A stretch of DNA of 64,000 nt, from the NCBI RefSeq assembly GCF_000299035.1, contig NZ_AKCS01000005.1, positions 1 through 64,000 on the forward strand, in the 5' to 3' direction. Below are positions 8,079 through 17,493 of the stretch, piece by piece. The translations under genes were made by a program, and so were the position numbers. Position 1 is the first letter of the stretch. Every line of letters begins with the position of its first letter. The notes under the pieces are model-generated. The model did no database searches, had not been told where the DNA came from, and was given only the letters and a program-made list of their open reading frames with translations. The stretch is from Bacillus bingmayongensis (GTDB taxonomy: Bacteria > Bacillota > Bacilli > Bacillales > Bacillaceae_G).

Positions 8079-9080
8079 ATGAAAAAACTCACTACTGTGT
8101 TTTTTAGTTGTTTATTAGTATTTTCATCTTTTTCTGTTGCGAATGCTGAAGAGGTAAAAAGTAATCAAGCGTATGTAGATGTGGCGGCTGCAACATTATG
8201 GACTGGGCCAAATTTACTTCGCCCAATTGATGAGCCAAGTGCGACGAACCCTGTTGATCTATGGAAATGGACGAAATCGATGACGCTCGATGAAAAGCTT
8301 TGGTTAACAAGTACAAATAAATTAGAAACACAAGCTTTATTGGGGCAGGAAGTAACAATCATTGATCGGCAAGGTGAATGGGCAAAAGTAGTTGTTCATG
8401 GTCAGCCAACGCCAAGAAATGAAGCTGGTTATCCAGGATGGATGCCAGTGAAACAGCTAACCTATAATCAAGAATTTGCAGAGAAAAAGGAGCAACCATT
8501 TGTTCTGATTACAAAACCAACGGCTATTTTATATATTAACCCTTCTGATAAGTATAAGTCATTAGAAGTTAGCTATAATACAAGATTACCACTTTTAAGT
8601 GAAGATAATATTTCATATCGCGTGCTTTTACCAAACGGAAAAAAAGCATGGTTACGGAAAAATGATGGAAAGGTTTATAAATCGCAAAATGACATTCCTG
8701 TTCCAACGGGTGATGATTTAGTGAATACAGGGAAGCTATTTTTAGGATTACCGTATATATGGGCTGGTACAAGTGGCTTTGGTTTTGATTGTTCAGGTTT
8801 TACACACACAATTTACAAATCGCATGGTATTACAATCCCACGTGACTCTGGTCCACAATCAAAAGCAGGTATTGCTGTTGAAAGAGAAAACTTACAAAAA
8901 GGTGATTTATTATTTTTTGCTTACAATCAAGGAAAAGGAAGTGTTCATCACGTAGGAATGTATATAGGGGATGGGAAAATGATACATTCTCCAAATGCAG
9001 CGAAAACAGTTGAAATTATACCAGTAGATACACCAGGTTACATTGAAGAATATGCAGGTGCACGTCGTTATTTACCTTAA
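8079..9080 (+). CDS. ykfC: Gamma-D-glutamyl-L-diamino acid endopeptidase YkfC
   Basis: This is a 333-residue secreted NlpC/P60 cysteine peptidase that cleaves murein stem peptides with a free N-terminal L-Ala. It has a signal peptide (about residues 1-24, VANAEE cleavage region), SH3b-like domains to about residue 200, and an NlpC/P60 domain with catalytic Cys238 in FDCSGF, His291 in VHHVGM and His303 in MIHSPN. These numbers agree with the B. cereus enzyme of known structure. RBS GGAGG is eight bases before ATG 8079; GTG 8073 is too close. It lies between ykfB and dppE, and the three are probably one operon. Confidence 0.96.
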   Translation: MKKLTTVFFSCLLVFSSFSVANAEEVKSNQAYVDVAAATLWTGPNLLRPIDEPSATNPVDLWKWTKSMTLDEKLWLTSTNKLETQALLGQEVTIIDRQGEWAKVVVHGQPTPRNEAGYPGWMPVKQLTYNQEFAEKKEQPFVLITKPTAILYINPSDKYKSLEVSYNTRLPLLSEDNISYRVLLPNGKKAWLRKNDGKVYKSQNDIPVPTGDDLVNTGKLFLGLPYIWAGTSGFGFDCSGFTHTIYKSHGITIPRDSGPQSKAGIAVERENLQKGDLLFFAYNQGKGSVHHVGMYIGDGKMIHSPNAAKTVEIIPVDTPGYIEEYAGARRYLP

Positions 9081-9118
9081 TAAAATAGATTAATAGAAAA
9101 ATAAAAGGGGGTTTTTGA

Positions 9119-10741
9119 ATGAAAAAGGTTGTTCGTTTTTCATTAGTTAGTACGTTACTTCTTTCTTCATTTTTAGCTGGTTGTGGAAAAGAAAAGACTA
9201 CTACAAAACCAAAAGAAGAGAAGAAAATATTGCAGTTAACAGAGACAGGAGAAATTCCATCATTAAATTCCTTAAAAGTAACAGACGCTGTTTCATTTAA
9301 CGTATTAAATAATGTAATGGAAGGATTATTTAGACTTTCAAAAAACGATGAAGTCATTCCTGGAATTGCCCAAAAGCATGAGATTAGTAAAGATGGGAAA
9401 ACATATACATTTCATTTGCGTGATGCGAAATGGTCTAACGGTGATCCTGTAACAGCTCATGATTTTGTATATGCTTGGAAGCAACTTGTTAATCCAGAAA
9501 CGGGCTCTGAATATGCATATATCATGTATGACGTGAAAAATGCAGAAAAAATAAACAAGAAGCAAATCGGATTGGATGAATTAGGAGTAAAGGCTCAAGA
9601 TGATAAAACGTTTACTGTAGAGTTAGAACATCCTGTCCCTTATTTTACAAAATTACTTTGTTTACCATCCTTTTATCCAATTAATGAGAAGTATATGAAA
9701 AAACAAGGAGATAAATATGGTTTAGAAGCGAATATGACGCTATATAATGGACCATTTACATTATCAGAATGGAAGCATGAAGCGAGTTTTACTATGAAGA
9801 AAAACGATCAATATTGGGATAAAAAAGAAGTGAAGTTAGATGAAGTAAACTACCAAATTGTTAAAGAAATTTCGACGGTAGTAAATTTATATCAAACAGA
9901 TAAAATTGATCGTGCTGTTATTTCAACAGAATTTGTTGATAAATATAAAAACGATAAGGAATTGAAACAATATACAGATCCTGTGATGTATTTCTTCCGC
10001 TTTAATGAAAATGTCCCAATTCTTAAAAATAAAAATGCCCGCCTTGCACTAAGTATGGCTTTTGATAAAAAGGGACTAGCAACTTCATTTTTAAATGATG
10101 GATCAGTACCTGCAAATTACTATGTTCCAAATGGCTTTTTAAAAGGGCCGGATAAAAAAGATTTCAGGGAGACTGGGGCAGAGTTTAATAAAACGAATGT
10201 GAACAAGGCAAAGGAATATTGGGAAAAAGCTAAGCAAGAAACAGGAACAAATGAAGTTACGTTAGAAATGCTAAACTATGATTTAGAAAACTTTAAAAAA
10301 GTAGGAGAATATATTAAAGAACAATTAGAGAAGAACTTACCAGGATTGACGATAAATGTGAAACTACAACCACACTCTCAAAAACTAGCGTTAGAGAAAA
10401 AGAAAGAATATGAAATGTCATTATCACGTTGGTTGCCGGATTATCCAGACCCGATGACTTACTTAGAAGTCTTTATTTCAGAAAGTGGTGTCAATAATAC
10501 TGGTTATGCAAACCCAGAATATGATGCATTAATTAAAAAGACAAAAATGGAGCTAGGAAATGATGAAAAGGCACGCTGGAAAGCGATGCAAGATGCAGAA
10601 AAAATGTTGCTTGATGATGCGGTAATTGCACCAGTGTTCCAGCGCGGATTATCTTATTTGCAAAAACCATATGTGAAAGATTTATATGTACATCAATTCG
10701 GACCTGCGACTAGCTTGAAATGGGCGGATGTGAAAAAATAA
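9119..10741 (+). CDS. dppE: Oligopeptide/murein peptide ABC transporter binding lipoprotein
   Basis: This is a 540-residue SBP_bac_5 (OppA/DppE) lipoprotein. The signal peptide ends in the lipobox LAGC (Cys at about residue 22). It is followed by the family blocks YTFHLRDAKWSNGDPVTAHDFVYAWKQL and ALSMAFDKKGLA. It is anchored outside the membrane and should deliver peptides to an Opp/Dpp permease. No permease or ATPase gene is adjacent, so it must borrow one encoded elsewhere. It lies 38 bases after ykfC, which suggests the ligand is a murein tripeptide or similar. A terminator follows. Confidence 0.92.
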   Translation: MKKVVRFSLVSTLLLSSFLAGCGKEKTTTKPKEEKKILQLTETGEIPSLNSLKVTDAVSFNVLNNVMEGLFRLSKNDEVIPGIAQKHEISKDGKTYTFHLRDAKWSNGDPVTAHDFVYAWKQLVNPETGSEYAYIMYDVKNAEKINKKQIGLDELGVKAQDDKTFTVELEHPVPYFTKLLCLPSFYPINEKYMKKQGDKYGLEANMTLYNGPFTLSEWKHEASFTMKKNDQYWDKKEVKLDEVNYQIVKEISTVVNLYQTDKIDRAVISTEFVDKYKNDKELKQYTDPVMYFFRFNENVPILKNKNARLALSMAFDKKGLATSFLNDGSVPANYYVPNGFLKGPDKKDFRETGAEFNKTNVNKAKEYWEKAKQETGTNEVTLEMLNYDLENFKKVGEYIKEQLEKNLPGLTINVKLQPHSQKLALEKKKEYEMSLSRWLPDYPDPMTYLEVFISESGVNNTGYANPEYDALIKKTKMELGNDEKARWKAMQDAEKMLLDDAVIAPVFQRGLSYLQKPYVKDLYVHQFGPATSLKWADVKK

Positions 10742-10747
10742 AATAGC

Positions 10748-10794
10748 ATACAAAAAAACAGACTGTACTTGAATAACATTCTGTTTTTTTTGTA
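10748..10794 (+). terminator. Intrinsic terminator after dppE
   Basis: ACAAAAAAACAGA at about 10750-10762 pairs with TCTGTTTTTTTTGT at about 10780-10793. The A/T-rich stem ends in a T-run. Confidence 0.8.
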
Positions 10795-11285
10795 TGTAAA
10801 GGTGTCTTCAAAATTAAAAACTTCCTTTTAAACATTTAATTATGTTTGATGAAAAATAAAGTCTTTTAACATTAAACCATATAACTAAATGTTATTCTGT
10901 ATTTTGTAGGGAGAAATATTAAGCTTCTTTTATCAATTTATATGGAATAACTTTTTCAAAAGTTTAGATTAAATTTACTCAATTTTTGGTTACACATTTT
11001 TTATACAGAGTAGCATCTACAAAATGAGAAATTATTACAATGAATTAATTGGTTGATAATGATCCTTTAGTTTGTACATACTATACCAAATAGGGAGTTT
11101 ATTTGAAAATCAATATCAATGTTAATTAGATGACTCATTCAAATGTTAATTGTTGGAATGGAGTATCTCCTCAGACACCTATTTGCTATGTGGTTTTTTA
11201 AGAAATAATAGAGTTTAACTTTGTTTTATTTGATCTTAAGTATGACTTTTAAATCAAAATGGGACAGAAATTTCGAATAGGAGAT
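10795..11285. other. Gene-free A+T-rich stretch
   Basis: About 490 bases hold no reading frame with a ribosome binding site. No clear hairpins were seen beyond the dppE terminator. It may contain promoters for the small genes that follow. Confidence 0.5.
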
Positions 11286-11291
11286 CTAACT

Positions 11292-11411
11292 ATGGGGAAC
11301 TTATCTATGTGTCAACATTTATTTTATGAAATCCATAGAGATGGAAATGGACAATTTATAAAATTTCTTCAATTAATTGAAATAGTAAGGGGTGAAATGA
11401 ATGAAGTATGA
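11292..11411 (+). CDS. Possible small protein, 39 residues
   Basis: ATG 11292 has a good AGGAGA RBS eight bases upstream and opens a 39-residue frame (MGNLSMCQHLFYEIHRDGNG at its start). The frame ends 11 bases inside the next small gene, which suggests translational coupling. No family was recognised. It could be a relic; the RBS and overlap are the only support. Confidence 0.3.
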   Translation: MGNLSMCQHLFYEIHRDGNGQFIKFLQLIEIVRGEMNEV

Positions 11412-11559
11412 AGCAATATATACTGTTGAAGTTTCCGTAGGTAGTGAATTAGTAGTAAAACACGATATTAAGGCTCATGGTATTGAAGAAGTCATTAGAG
11501 AACTTTCAAAAAAGTATTCAGATAGAGATGAGAATTTGGTGGATAATATGGAGAGATAA
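11401..11559 (+). CDS. Small acidic hypothetical protein, 52 residues
   Basis: ATG 11401 follows AAGGGGTG by about eight bases and encodes a charged 52-residue soluble protein (MKYEAIYTVEVSV at its start, HGIEEVIRELSKKYSDR in the middle). The start overlaps the preceding short frame by 11 bases. The pattern of beta-strand, helix and acidic tail looks like a real small protein, but I do not recognise it. The amino acid permease gene begins 74 bases downstream. Confidence 0.5.
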   Translation: MKYEAIYTVEVSVGSELVVKHDIKAHGIEEVIRELSKKYSDRDENLVDNMER

Positions 11560-11633
11560 GGACTTTATATAGAAAATACAATGCTTTTGAAATATGAGGG
11601 TAGAATGAATAGGTTTTTTAAGGAGGATACAGA

Positions 11634-12974
11634 ATGACATGTCACGATAGTGAAAACCAAATAGAAGAGCAGAAAGATTTAAAATGGTGGCAGCTATCGC
11701 TTATTGGGATTGGTTGTACAATAGGAACTGGTTTTTTTTTAGGATCAAGCATAGGAATTAAGCTAGGTGGGCTTTCAATTGTATTCATGCTTATTTTGGC
11801 AGGATTTACTACCTATATTGTATTTGAGGCTTTAGCAAAAATGACAATAGCAGATCCACAAAAAGGCTCCTTTCGTACATACTCTCGAAAAGCATTCGGA
11901 CATTGGGCAGGATTTTGTCATGGGTGGACATACTGGTCCTCAGAACTATTAATCATGGGTAGTCAATTAAGTGCATTAGGGATATTTTCTCGATATTGGT
12001 TTCCTAATATCCCTCTTTGGATATTTATTTCTATTTATGGGATAGCTGCTTTAATGGTCATTTTCATTGGTATTAAAGCTTTTGAACGTTTGGAAAACTG
12101 GATTGCAATAATAAAGGTAATAGCCATTATAGGATTTATAATAATAGCAATCATGATCATCTTTGGATTGATTCATGGTGGTTTTCATAAACCACAGTTT
12201 CCAAAAAATATAAAAGAACTTTCCCCGAAAGGTTTACAAGGTTCTTGGTCTTCTCTTATTTATGCCTTTTATGCATTTGGTGGTATTGAAATTATGGGTT
12301 TGATGGCAACAAGACTTAAAGAGCCCAAAGATTCAACTAAGTCAGGTAAAGTAATGTTGTTACTCTTAACAATTATTTATATATTATCTATAGGATTAGC
12401 TATAATTATGGTTCCACTTCATTATTTTAATATGAAAGAGAGCCCATTTGTAGTCGCTTTACAGGACTATAATTTACCGTACATTCCATTCGTGTTCAAT
12501 GTAATCTTAATTTTAGCGGGATTTTCGACATTGGTAGGTTCATTGTTTGCGGTAAATAGTGTATTGATAAATCTAGCTGAAGAAGGAGACGCACCAGCTT
12601 TATTTGCAAAAAAAGGGAAAAGAAATATCTCTTTTCCAGCTTTAATACTTATAGTAATAGGACTAGGAGCTTCTATTATTACAGCTTTATTGCTTCCTAA
12701 AAGTATATATGAATACATAACAACAGCGGCTAGTTTAATGCTGTTGTATACTTGGGTTTTAATTCTTCTTTCTTTTAGGAAGTTAATGAATCCTAAAGGT
12801 TGGGAGCAGCTCAAAAGCATAATAGGTCTAATGATTATTGTATTAGCTATAAGTGGAACAATATTTCAAAAAACAGTTCGGTTCGGCTTTATGGTCAGTT
12901 TTTTGTTCCTAGGTATTATCATAGGAGTGACAATTATTATGCATTTTTTATGGAAGAAGAAAGAAACTGTCTAG
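11634..12974 (+). CDS. APC-family amino acid permease
   Basis: This is a 446-residue membrane protein with about 12 hydrophobic segments. The first segment contains the APC substrate-binding loop GIGCTIGTGFFLG. GSFRTYSRKAFGHWAGFCHGWTYW and YAFYAFGGIEIMG are further family blocks. It is an amino acid:proton symporter or exchanger; substrate specificity is not readable. RBS AAGGAGG precedes ATG 11634. It is convergent with the LysE-type exporter on the other side of a 180-base spacer. Confidence 0.92.
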   Translation: MTCHDSENQIEEQKDLKWWQLSLIGIGCTIGTGFFLGSSIGIKLGGLSIVFMLILAGFTTYIVFEALAKMTIADPQKGSFRTYSRKAFGHWAGFCHGWTYWSSELLIMGSQLSALGIFSRYWFPNIPLWIFISIYGIAALMVIFIGIKAFERLENWIAIIKVIAIIGFIIIAIMIIFGLIHGGFHKPQFPKNIKELSPKGLQGSWSSLIYAFYAFGGIEIMGLMATRLKEPKDSTKSGKVMLLLLTIIYILSIGLAIIMVPLHYFNMKESPFVVALQDYNLPYIPFVFNVILILAGFSTLVGSLFAVNSVLINLAEEGDAPALFAKKGKRNISFPALILIVIGLGASIITALLLPKSIYEYITTAASLMLLYTWVLILLSFRKLMNPKGWEQLKSIIGLMIIVLAISGTIFQKTVRFGFMVSFLFLGIIIGVTIIMHFLWKKKETV

Positions 12975-13158
12975 TATGAAAGAAATAACAAGAAAAGATT
13001 TTAAATTTTGCAACTGCGGTGATGTATCCTTCATTCCAAAGTAATGATTTTATTGGAGGAAATTTATAAGTTAGGAGAACATAGTTATTTATGCTCAAAT
13101 GTTAAGTTTCGTACATATGTATCGATACTTTATGGTTTAAATTACTCCATATTATTTG

Positions 13159-13785
13159 TTACTGAAAAATGATTTGGCATGTTTGAAAGGCAAAGTATAT
13201 CCCATAAATAATGAGCGATATTCCAGATATAATTGTAATTAGAGATAACATACGTACATTTAACATTTTACGGAATATACTAGAAGTACTTGCCATGGTA
13301 ATATCCCATAAAAAGATACCTAAAATGATACCCAAGCTGTATAACAAAAGCTGTTCTTTACTATAAGAGGTAGCAGCTTTTGCTAATATAGAACCGAAAA
13401 TTCCAAGCCAAAATAGAATGGTTAATGGATTGGATAGGGACATAAAGAAACCAGAAAAAAAAGTTCTAATAATTGAATCCTCACTTTTCCTGCTTGTAAT
13501 ACTAATTTGATTTGCACCTTTTAAACTTTCTATACCTGTATAAATCAAAACAAAGGCTCCGAAAGACCATAGGAAAAGTTTTATGACATCTTTTTCAAGA
13601 AAATGAATTACACCAAAATAAATAAGTATCATATACAAAATATCTGCTATTAAGGCACCTATTCCTAGAATCCATGCGTGAAAAAAGCCACTTCTAATAC
13701 CTTTTTCAAATTGTGCAGCATTAATAGGCCCAATAGGAGCAGATAATGATAAACCTAGGAAAACATAACTTAAAAATATGCTCAC
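13159..13785 (-). CDS. LysE/RhtB-family amino acid exporter
   Basis: This is a 208-residue membrane protein with six predicted transmembrane segments. It shows the LysE N-terminal signature LGLSLSAPIGPINAAQFEKGIRSG and the NPLTILFWLG block near residue 120. It exports amino acids or their analogues. The start is GTG at 13785 with GGAGGAG ten bases upstream. The role of the pair with the convergent importer is not clear. Confidence 0.9.
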   Translation of the reverse strand: MSIFLSYVFLGLSLSAPIGPINAAQFEKGIRSGFFHAWILGIGALIADILYMILIYFGVIHFLEKDVIKLFLWSFGAFVLIYTGIESLKGANQISITSRKSEDSIIRTFFSGFFMSLSNPLTILFWLGIFGSILAKAATSYSKEQLLLYSLGIILGIFLWDITMASTSSIFRKMLNVRMLSLITIISGISLIIYGIYFAFQTCQIIFQ

Positions 13786-14046
13786 TTATAACAAGCTCCT
13801 CCCACTAAATTTTATCTATACTAAATCTATTCAGTAGTTAATGTTTGTACAACTAAATAATAAATGTTTTAATCTTGAAACCTTTATTATTTGTTGCTTT
13901 TTCATATAGAAATATATCAATTATGTATTGTTTATTTAAAGTGAACATAGCAAATTATTTTGATATGCTTTTAGTAATATTTTCATATTAAAATAATTTG
14001 CTAAAATCAGAAATTAATTCTCCTAATGAAAAAAAGGTTTTGTTAT

Positions 14047-14808
14047 TTATAACTTATTCTTATGCAAAAATTTTATTATTCGGGAAAACGGGCACTTTGA
14101 TGGAATTGTTTCGTCATCACGCAAAAAATATTGCTGCCATTCGTAATTTTCTTTTTGACCATAACTTTTAAGTGAAGGATGAACTGGAGCTGTGTCATAG
14201 GTAGTCAAACGTTGACGAATTAAGTTTTTAAGTTTCTGACTGCGTTTGTGAGACTCCATAATTCCTTGTAAGACCCATCGAGGGGTTATAGCAAGCATCA
14301 TACATGGAAAATATCTACTTTGTCTTTTGACATGGGCAGGAGTAGCACAATAAACAAAATATGATTCATTATGGAAACAAAACTCCCATGTGTTTTCCAT
14401 AGGGTCATTTGGAATATGATTAGGCCATTCCTTCTCGTCCAATTTGCTAGTTTGATTAAGAATAGACCAATAAACATGTTCAAATTTTTTAACTGTAGCT
14501 TCTTCGACAAGTTCCTTTGGTGTTTCAATAAAAACAATAAGAGAGGCGTATTTACCTGTGCCTTTAGAGCATTCTGTGTATGTCTTAAGTAACTTAGCTA
14601 ACTTTTTGCTAGCATTTGGCTTTCTAGGATCACCTATAAATCCATATCTGAGGTGGTTGGATGTAAAACCATGTTGTGCAGGGATACAAGGAAAAGGCCT
14701 ATCTTTATCGGTCATTTTTAAAACGAAAGAGTGGAAAGCATGTTGTTGCCACTTTGGAAGATTAGTAATGTCCCTTTGTAGAGACACTTTATCGTAAAGT
14801 GTAATCAT
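14047..14808 (-). CDS. YqcI/YcgG family FPC/CPF-motif protein
   Basis: This is a 253-residue cytoplasmic protein with the two family motifs: FPC near residue 39 (DRPFPCIPAQ) and CPF near the C-terminus (SKCPFSRII). It also has the central YFVYCATPAHVKRQSRYFPCMMLAITPR block. The biochemical role is unknown; the conserved Cys and His residues suggest metal or redox chemistry. RBS GGAGGGAA precedes ATG 14808. It is monocistronic. Confidence 0.88.
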   Translation of the reverse strand: MITLYDKVSLQRDITNLPKWQQHAFHSFVLKMTDKDRPFPCIPAQHGFTSNHLRYGFIGDPRKPNASKKLAKLLKTYTECSKGTGKYASLIVFIETPKELVEEATVKKFEHVYWSILNQTSKLDEKEWPNHIPNDPMENTWEFCFHNESYFVYCATPAHVKRQSRYFPCMMLAITPRWVLQGIMESHKRSQKLKNLIRQRLTTYDTAPVHPSLKSYGQKENYEWQQYFLRDDETIPSKCPFSRIIKFLHKNKL

Positions 14809-15073
14809 GTTTTATTCCCTCCATAAGCAATAATATATAGGGTATTAATTATTAAAGAATAGGTGACTGACTAGATAACAGTCTGTGCCTTTATAACCTG
14901 CTATAATAATTGGATATGGTTAGTATTTCTTCGGAAGTTGCTGTTTTTGCTCATGATATACACTTTTGTTATTCCATAAAATTTGAAAAGTATAAAAAAC
15001 ATGACGGTACAATGTTCCCATTAATCCTTTTTTACTAATATGTTTTTAAGGTAATAAGAAAGGATGGATCGTT

Positions 15074-15169
15074 ATGAGTGAATATAAGGAAGGAAAAATC
15101 CGCTTTATAGATTGCAAAGGAAAGGAGATAATTTTGAAGATTAAAACAAAAAATGTAAAGGAAAAGTGA
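15074..15169 (+). CDS. Small basic hypothetical protein, 31 residues
   Basis: ATG 15074 follows AAAGGATGG by about seven bases and encodes a Lys-rich 31-residue peptide beginning MSEYKEGKIRFIDCKGKEI. It is too short for domain assignment. Codon use is compatible with the neighbours. It is supported by the RBS and by an ordered amphipathic composition only. Confidence 0.4.
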   Translation: MSEYKEGKIRFIDCKGKEIILKIKTKNVKEK

Positions 15170-15386
15170 AAGGGAGGTAAGTATATTTTCATATCATTTA
15201 TGTTCAAATAAATTGCTTAATTATCTTATCAAAATTAAACTACCTGTAAGTTTCTTTTATAAAATTAACTTCAGAAGAATAGGAGGGGCCCTACAAAGGC
15301 GGTTATGTTAAAATGAGAATCCGGATGTATTCCTTTTTATTATTTGCATTCTAAGAGTGCATTTGAATTAAATTCATATATAAAAA

Positions 15387-15420
15387 CCCCTTTCTTCTCA
15401 TAAGAAGAAAGGGATTTTTT
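15387..15420. terminator. Intrinsic terminator with no obvious upstream gene
   Basis: CCCTTTCTTCT (15388-15398) pairs with AGAAGAAAGGG (15403-15413), followed by TTTTTT. On the plus strand the nearest upstream gene is the small frame ending at 15169. On the minus strand it follows the gene relic at 15436-15540. Confidence 0.85.
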
Positions 15421-15435
15421 ATGTATTCAACTTTT

Positions 15436-15540
15436 TATTGAAGAGGTTGTTGGTGATTTTGTGCTACATTTAGAACTGTTTGTGTAGTCGCTAAATTTAC
15501 TTGGAGTTGTTTTTGCACATTAGAAGGGAAAAGATGTACT
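15436..15540 (-). pseudogene. Relic C-terminus of an unidentified small protein
   Basis: On the minus strand a coding-like frame reads SNVQKQLQVNLATTQTVLNVAQ and ends with NHQQPLQ and a stop at about 15436, directly before a terminator. Upstream the frame is closed by a stop and has no RBS, so only the 3' end of a gene seems to remain. The parent protein was not recognised. Confidence 0.35.
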
Positions 15541-15567
15541 CAAATCAAAAATTACATAAAATGGAAT

Positions 15568-15596
15568 GTATATATTGTATAATTCGTAGCATATTA
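15568..15596 (+). promoter_or_regulatory. Candidate sigma-G promoter of the first SASP gene
   Basis: GTATA (15568-15572) and CATATTA (15590-15596), spaced 17 bases, fit the forespore sigma-G pattern. They lie just upstream of the SASP ribosome binding site. Confidence 0.5.
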
Positions 15597-15618
15597 AAAA
15601 TATAGGGGGTGATACAAT

Positions 15619-15831
15619 ATGGCAAAGAATAAGAGCGGAAATCGTAATGAATTATTGGTTCAAGGTGCTGAAAGTGCACTTGATCAAATGAAATATGAAA
15701 TTGCACAAGAGTTTGGTGTACAACTTAGTGCAGACACCACAGCTCGTGCAAACGGTTCTGTTGGTGGTGAAATCACTAAACGCTTAGTAGCAATAGCTGA
15801 ACAACAACTTGGTGGTGGATTTACTCGTTAA
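15619..15831 (+). CDS. Alpha/beta-type small acid-soluble spore protein
   Basis: This is a 70-residue SASP that coats and protects DNA in the spore and is degraded on germination. It carries the GPR protease site region ([12 protein letters not shown]) and the conserved C-terminal block [16 protein letters not shown]...EQQLGG. RBS GGGGGTGAT precedes ATG 15619. It is about 87 percent identical by eye to the second SASP at 17494, so the two are paralogues. The CATATTA -10-like site upstream suggests forespore expression. Confidence 0.97.
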   Translation: MAKNKSGNRNELLVQGAESALDQMKYEIAQEFGVQLSADTTARANGSVGGEITKRLVAIAEQQLGGGFTR

Positions 15832-16179
15832 TTTCACCTCAAAATAGGAAAGATTAGAGTAAGTCGTATTGTTGATTATTGGAAGTTCAGCAGACTACAG
15901 TGGTTAACATATACATCTTATGTCTTCTGTATTAAATTCATGAAATAAACTCTCATAACGAATGCATTTGTACTCAAAGATAGTTGATAATCTCAAATAA
16001 TAATCTTTGAGTATTTTATTTGTAAAATTCTTTTCCAAATTACAAACACATACTTTGTGGGGAAGGTGTTTCCCATGAATCATAAAAAATCCTTTGTAAG
16101 AACAAATATACTTAAAAATTTATTTTCAATATTGAAAAGTATACTGACTATGATATTTTCAAAAGGGAGGCATCTTAAA

Positions 16180-16695
16180 ATGGGTGTATTAAGTGGAAAT
16201 CCTCAAAATGAACCTTTACATTATGGAGAAGTATTTGATATTTGGAGTTATCTTCTTGCAGCGCAGGGAGCAGTTGCTGGCCACCAAGTATATATTAACC
16301 ACACGGGTGATGAAGATTTAAAGAAGTTCTTAGAAAACTTAATTGAGAATGATATGACTTCTGAAATAGAAGAACTAAAAGCTCTTTTAAAGGCAAATGG
16401 AGTAGCTTTACCACCAGCACCTCCAGAAAGACCGGTTGCATCAATTGAAGATATCCCTCCTGGTGCACATATCAACGATGCTGAAATTACAGCAGCTGTT
16501 TCTGCAGGACTTGCAGCCGGTCTAGTAACTTGTAGTCAAGTGATGGGAAAATGCCTTCGAGAAGATGTAGGCATGCTATTTGGACAATTCCATATGAAAA
16601 AAGCACAAGCTGGGGCGACTTTACTACGTCTTAGTAAGAAAAAAGGTTGGGTAGTTCCTCCACCATTACATGTGCGAAATTCTGAACAAGCATAA
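16180..16695 (+). CDS. DUF3231 family protein
   Basis: This is a 171-residue protein, helical, of the four-helix ferritin-like type seen in DUF3231 proteins (FDIWSYLLAAQGAVAGHQVYINHTGDEDLK, then LREDVGMLFGQFHMKKAQAGATLLRL). ATG 16180 is chosen because GGGAGG lies nine bases upstream; an in-frame ATG at 16057 has no RBS. Members are common in spore formers, and the location between two SASP genes suggests a spore or envelope role. A bidirectional terminator follows. Confidence 0.85.
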   Translation: MGVLSGNPQNEPLHYGEVFDIWSYLLAAQGAVAGHQVYINHTGDEDLKKFLENLIENDMTSEIEELKALLKANGVALPPAPPERPVASIEDIPPGAHINDAEITAAVSAGLAAGLVTCSQVMGKCLREDVGMLFGQFHMKKAQAGATLLRLSKKKGWVVPPPLHVRNSEQA

Positions 16696-16696
16696 T

Positions 16697-16724
16697 AAAA
16701 AAGTGGCTGAAGGCCACTTTTTTA
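16697..16724. terminator. Bidirectional terminator between DUF3231 gene and yndM
   Basis: AAAAAGTGGC (16698-16707) pairs with GCCACTTTTTT (16713-16723). Confidence 0.93.
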
Positions 16725-17216
16725 TTTCCGTTTATTAATTGTATCATTCGCTTTTTTAGTACAAAGTACTTTTTCTATTTCAGAACGATTTAAATATTCA
16801 TGTGAGATCTCCATAGCGTATCTATCATGATGTATATTAGTTGATTCTTGTGAATCGTTGTCTCCATGTAAAACAACTTTCTTCATATAGATGTGAAAAA
16901 ATACTTCTATTACACCAATAAGAAAAGCCGCCCAAAATGCAGATGCTCCAATATTACGAGTTAAATCTATATCTGTTAAAAGGTATGTTAATGCCCAAAC
17001 TCCTACAAGGCTCAAACCCAAATCAGCTATGGTAGCCACCGTATTTCCATACTTAGGTAAAATAAATAAATCTCCTATTAAATACGCAGCTCCCGTAATT
17101 ATTAATGAAATAAACAAAACTCTAGAAATTGAGATATCTTGGAAAATGCCTAATATCATCAATAATACAGCACTAATAGCTGTATATTTTATTAATAAGG
17201 CAACAATATGTTTCAT
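16722..17216 (-). CDS. YndM-type membrane protein (DUF2512)
   Basis: This is a 164-residue protein with four hydrophobic segments in the first 110 residues (IVALLIKYTAISAVLLMILGI, VLFISLIITGAAYLIGDLF, TIADLGLSLVGVWALTYLL, ASAFWAAFLIGVIEVFFHIY) and a hydrophilic, charged C-terminus. This matches the YndM family of spore-forming bacilli. The function is unknown; a spore membrane role is inferred from the family and neighbours. RBS TAGGAGGA precedes ATG 17216. Confidence 0.85.
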   Translation of the reverse strand: MKHIVALLIKYTAISAVLLMILGIFQDISISRVLFISLIITGAAYLIGDLFILPKYGNTVATIADLGLSLVGVWALTYLLTDIDLTRNIGASAFWAAFLIGVIEVFFHIYMKKVVLHGDNDSQESTNIHHDRYAMEISHEYLNRSEIEKVLCTKKANDTINKRK

Positions 17217-17440
17217 GAATGTTCCTCCTATTTTTTAACCTTCATGTAGGAATAAATCTTCTCAATAAAACGGGTTGCGCCTTCATAAAGCAAACCCCGT
17301 TTCATTGTGTTCTGGAGGTCTTTTCATTACATGATACTCATATGGCACGAGTTTTTCGCTCTCCTACACAATAGTATTTTGTGGAATATAAGCATGATTT
17401 ATGCTTTAAAATGATAAAAATCAATACCTAAAAAAGGACT

Positions 17441-17470
17441 ATATATTTTTGGAGGATTTTTTACATATTA
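17441..17470 (+). promoter_or_regulatory. Candidate sigma-G promoter of the second SASP gene
   Basis: CATATTA at 17464-17470 matches the -10 of the other SASP gene. ATATA at 17441-17445, 18 bases upstream, is a weaker -35. Confidence 0.4.
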
Positions 17471-17493
17471 AAGAGTGAAGGAGGTGACATAAC

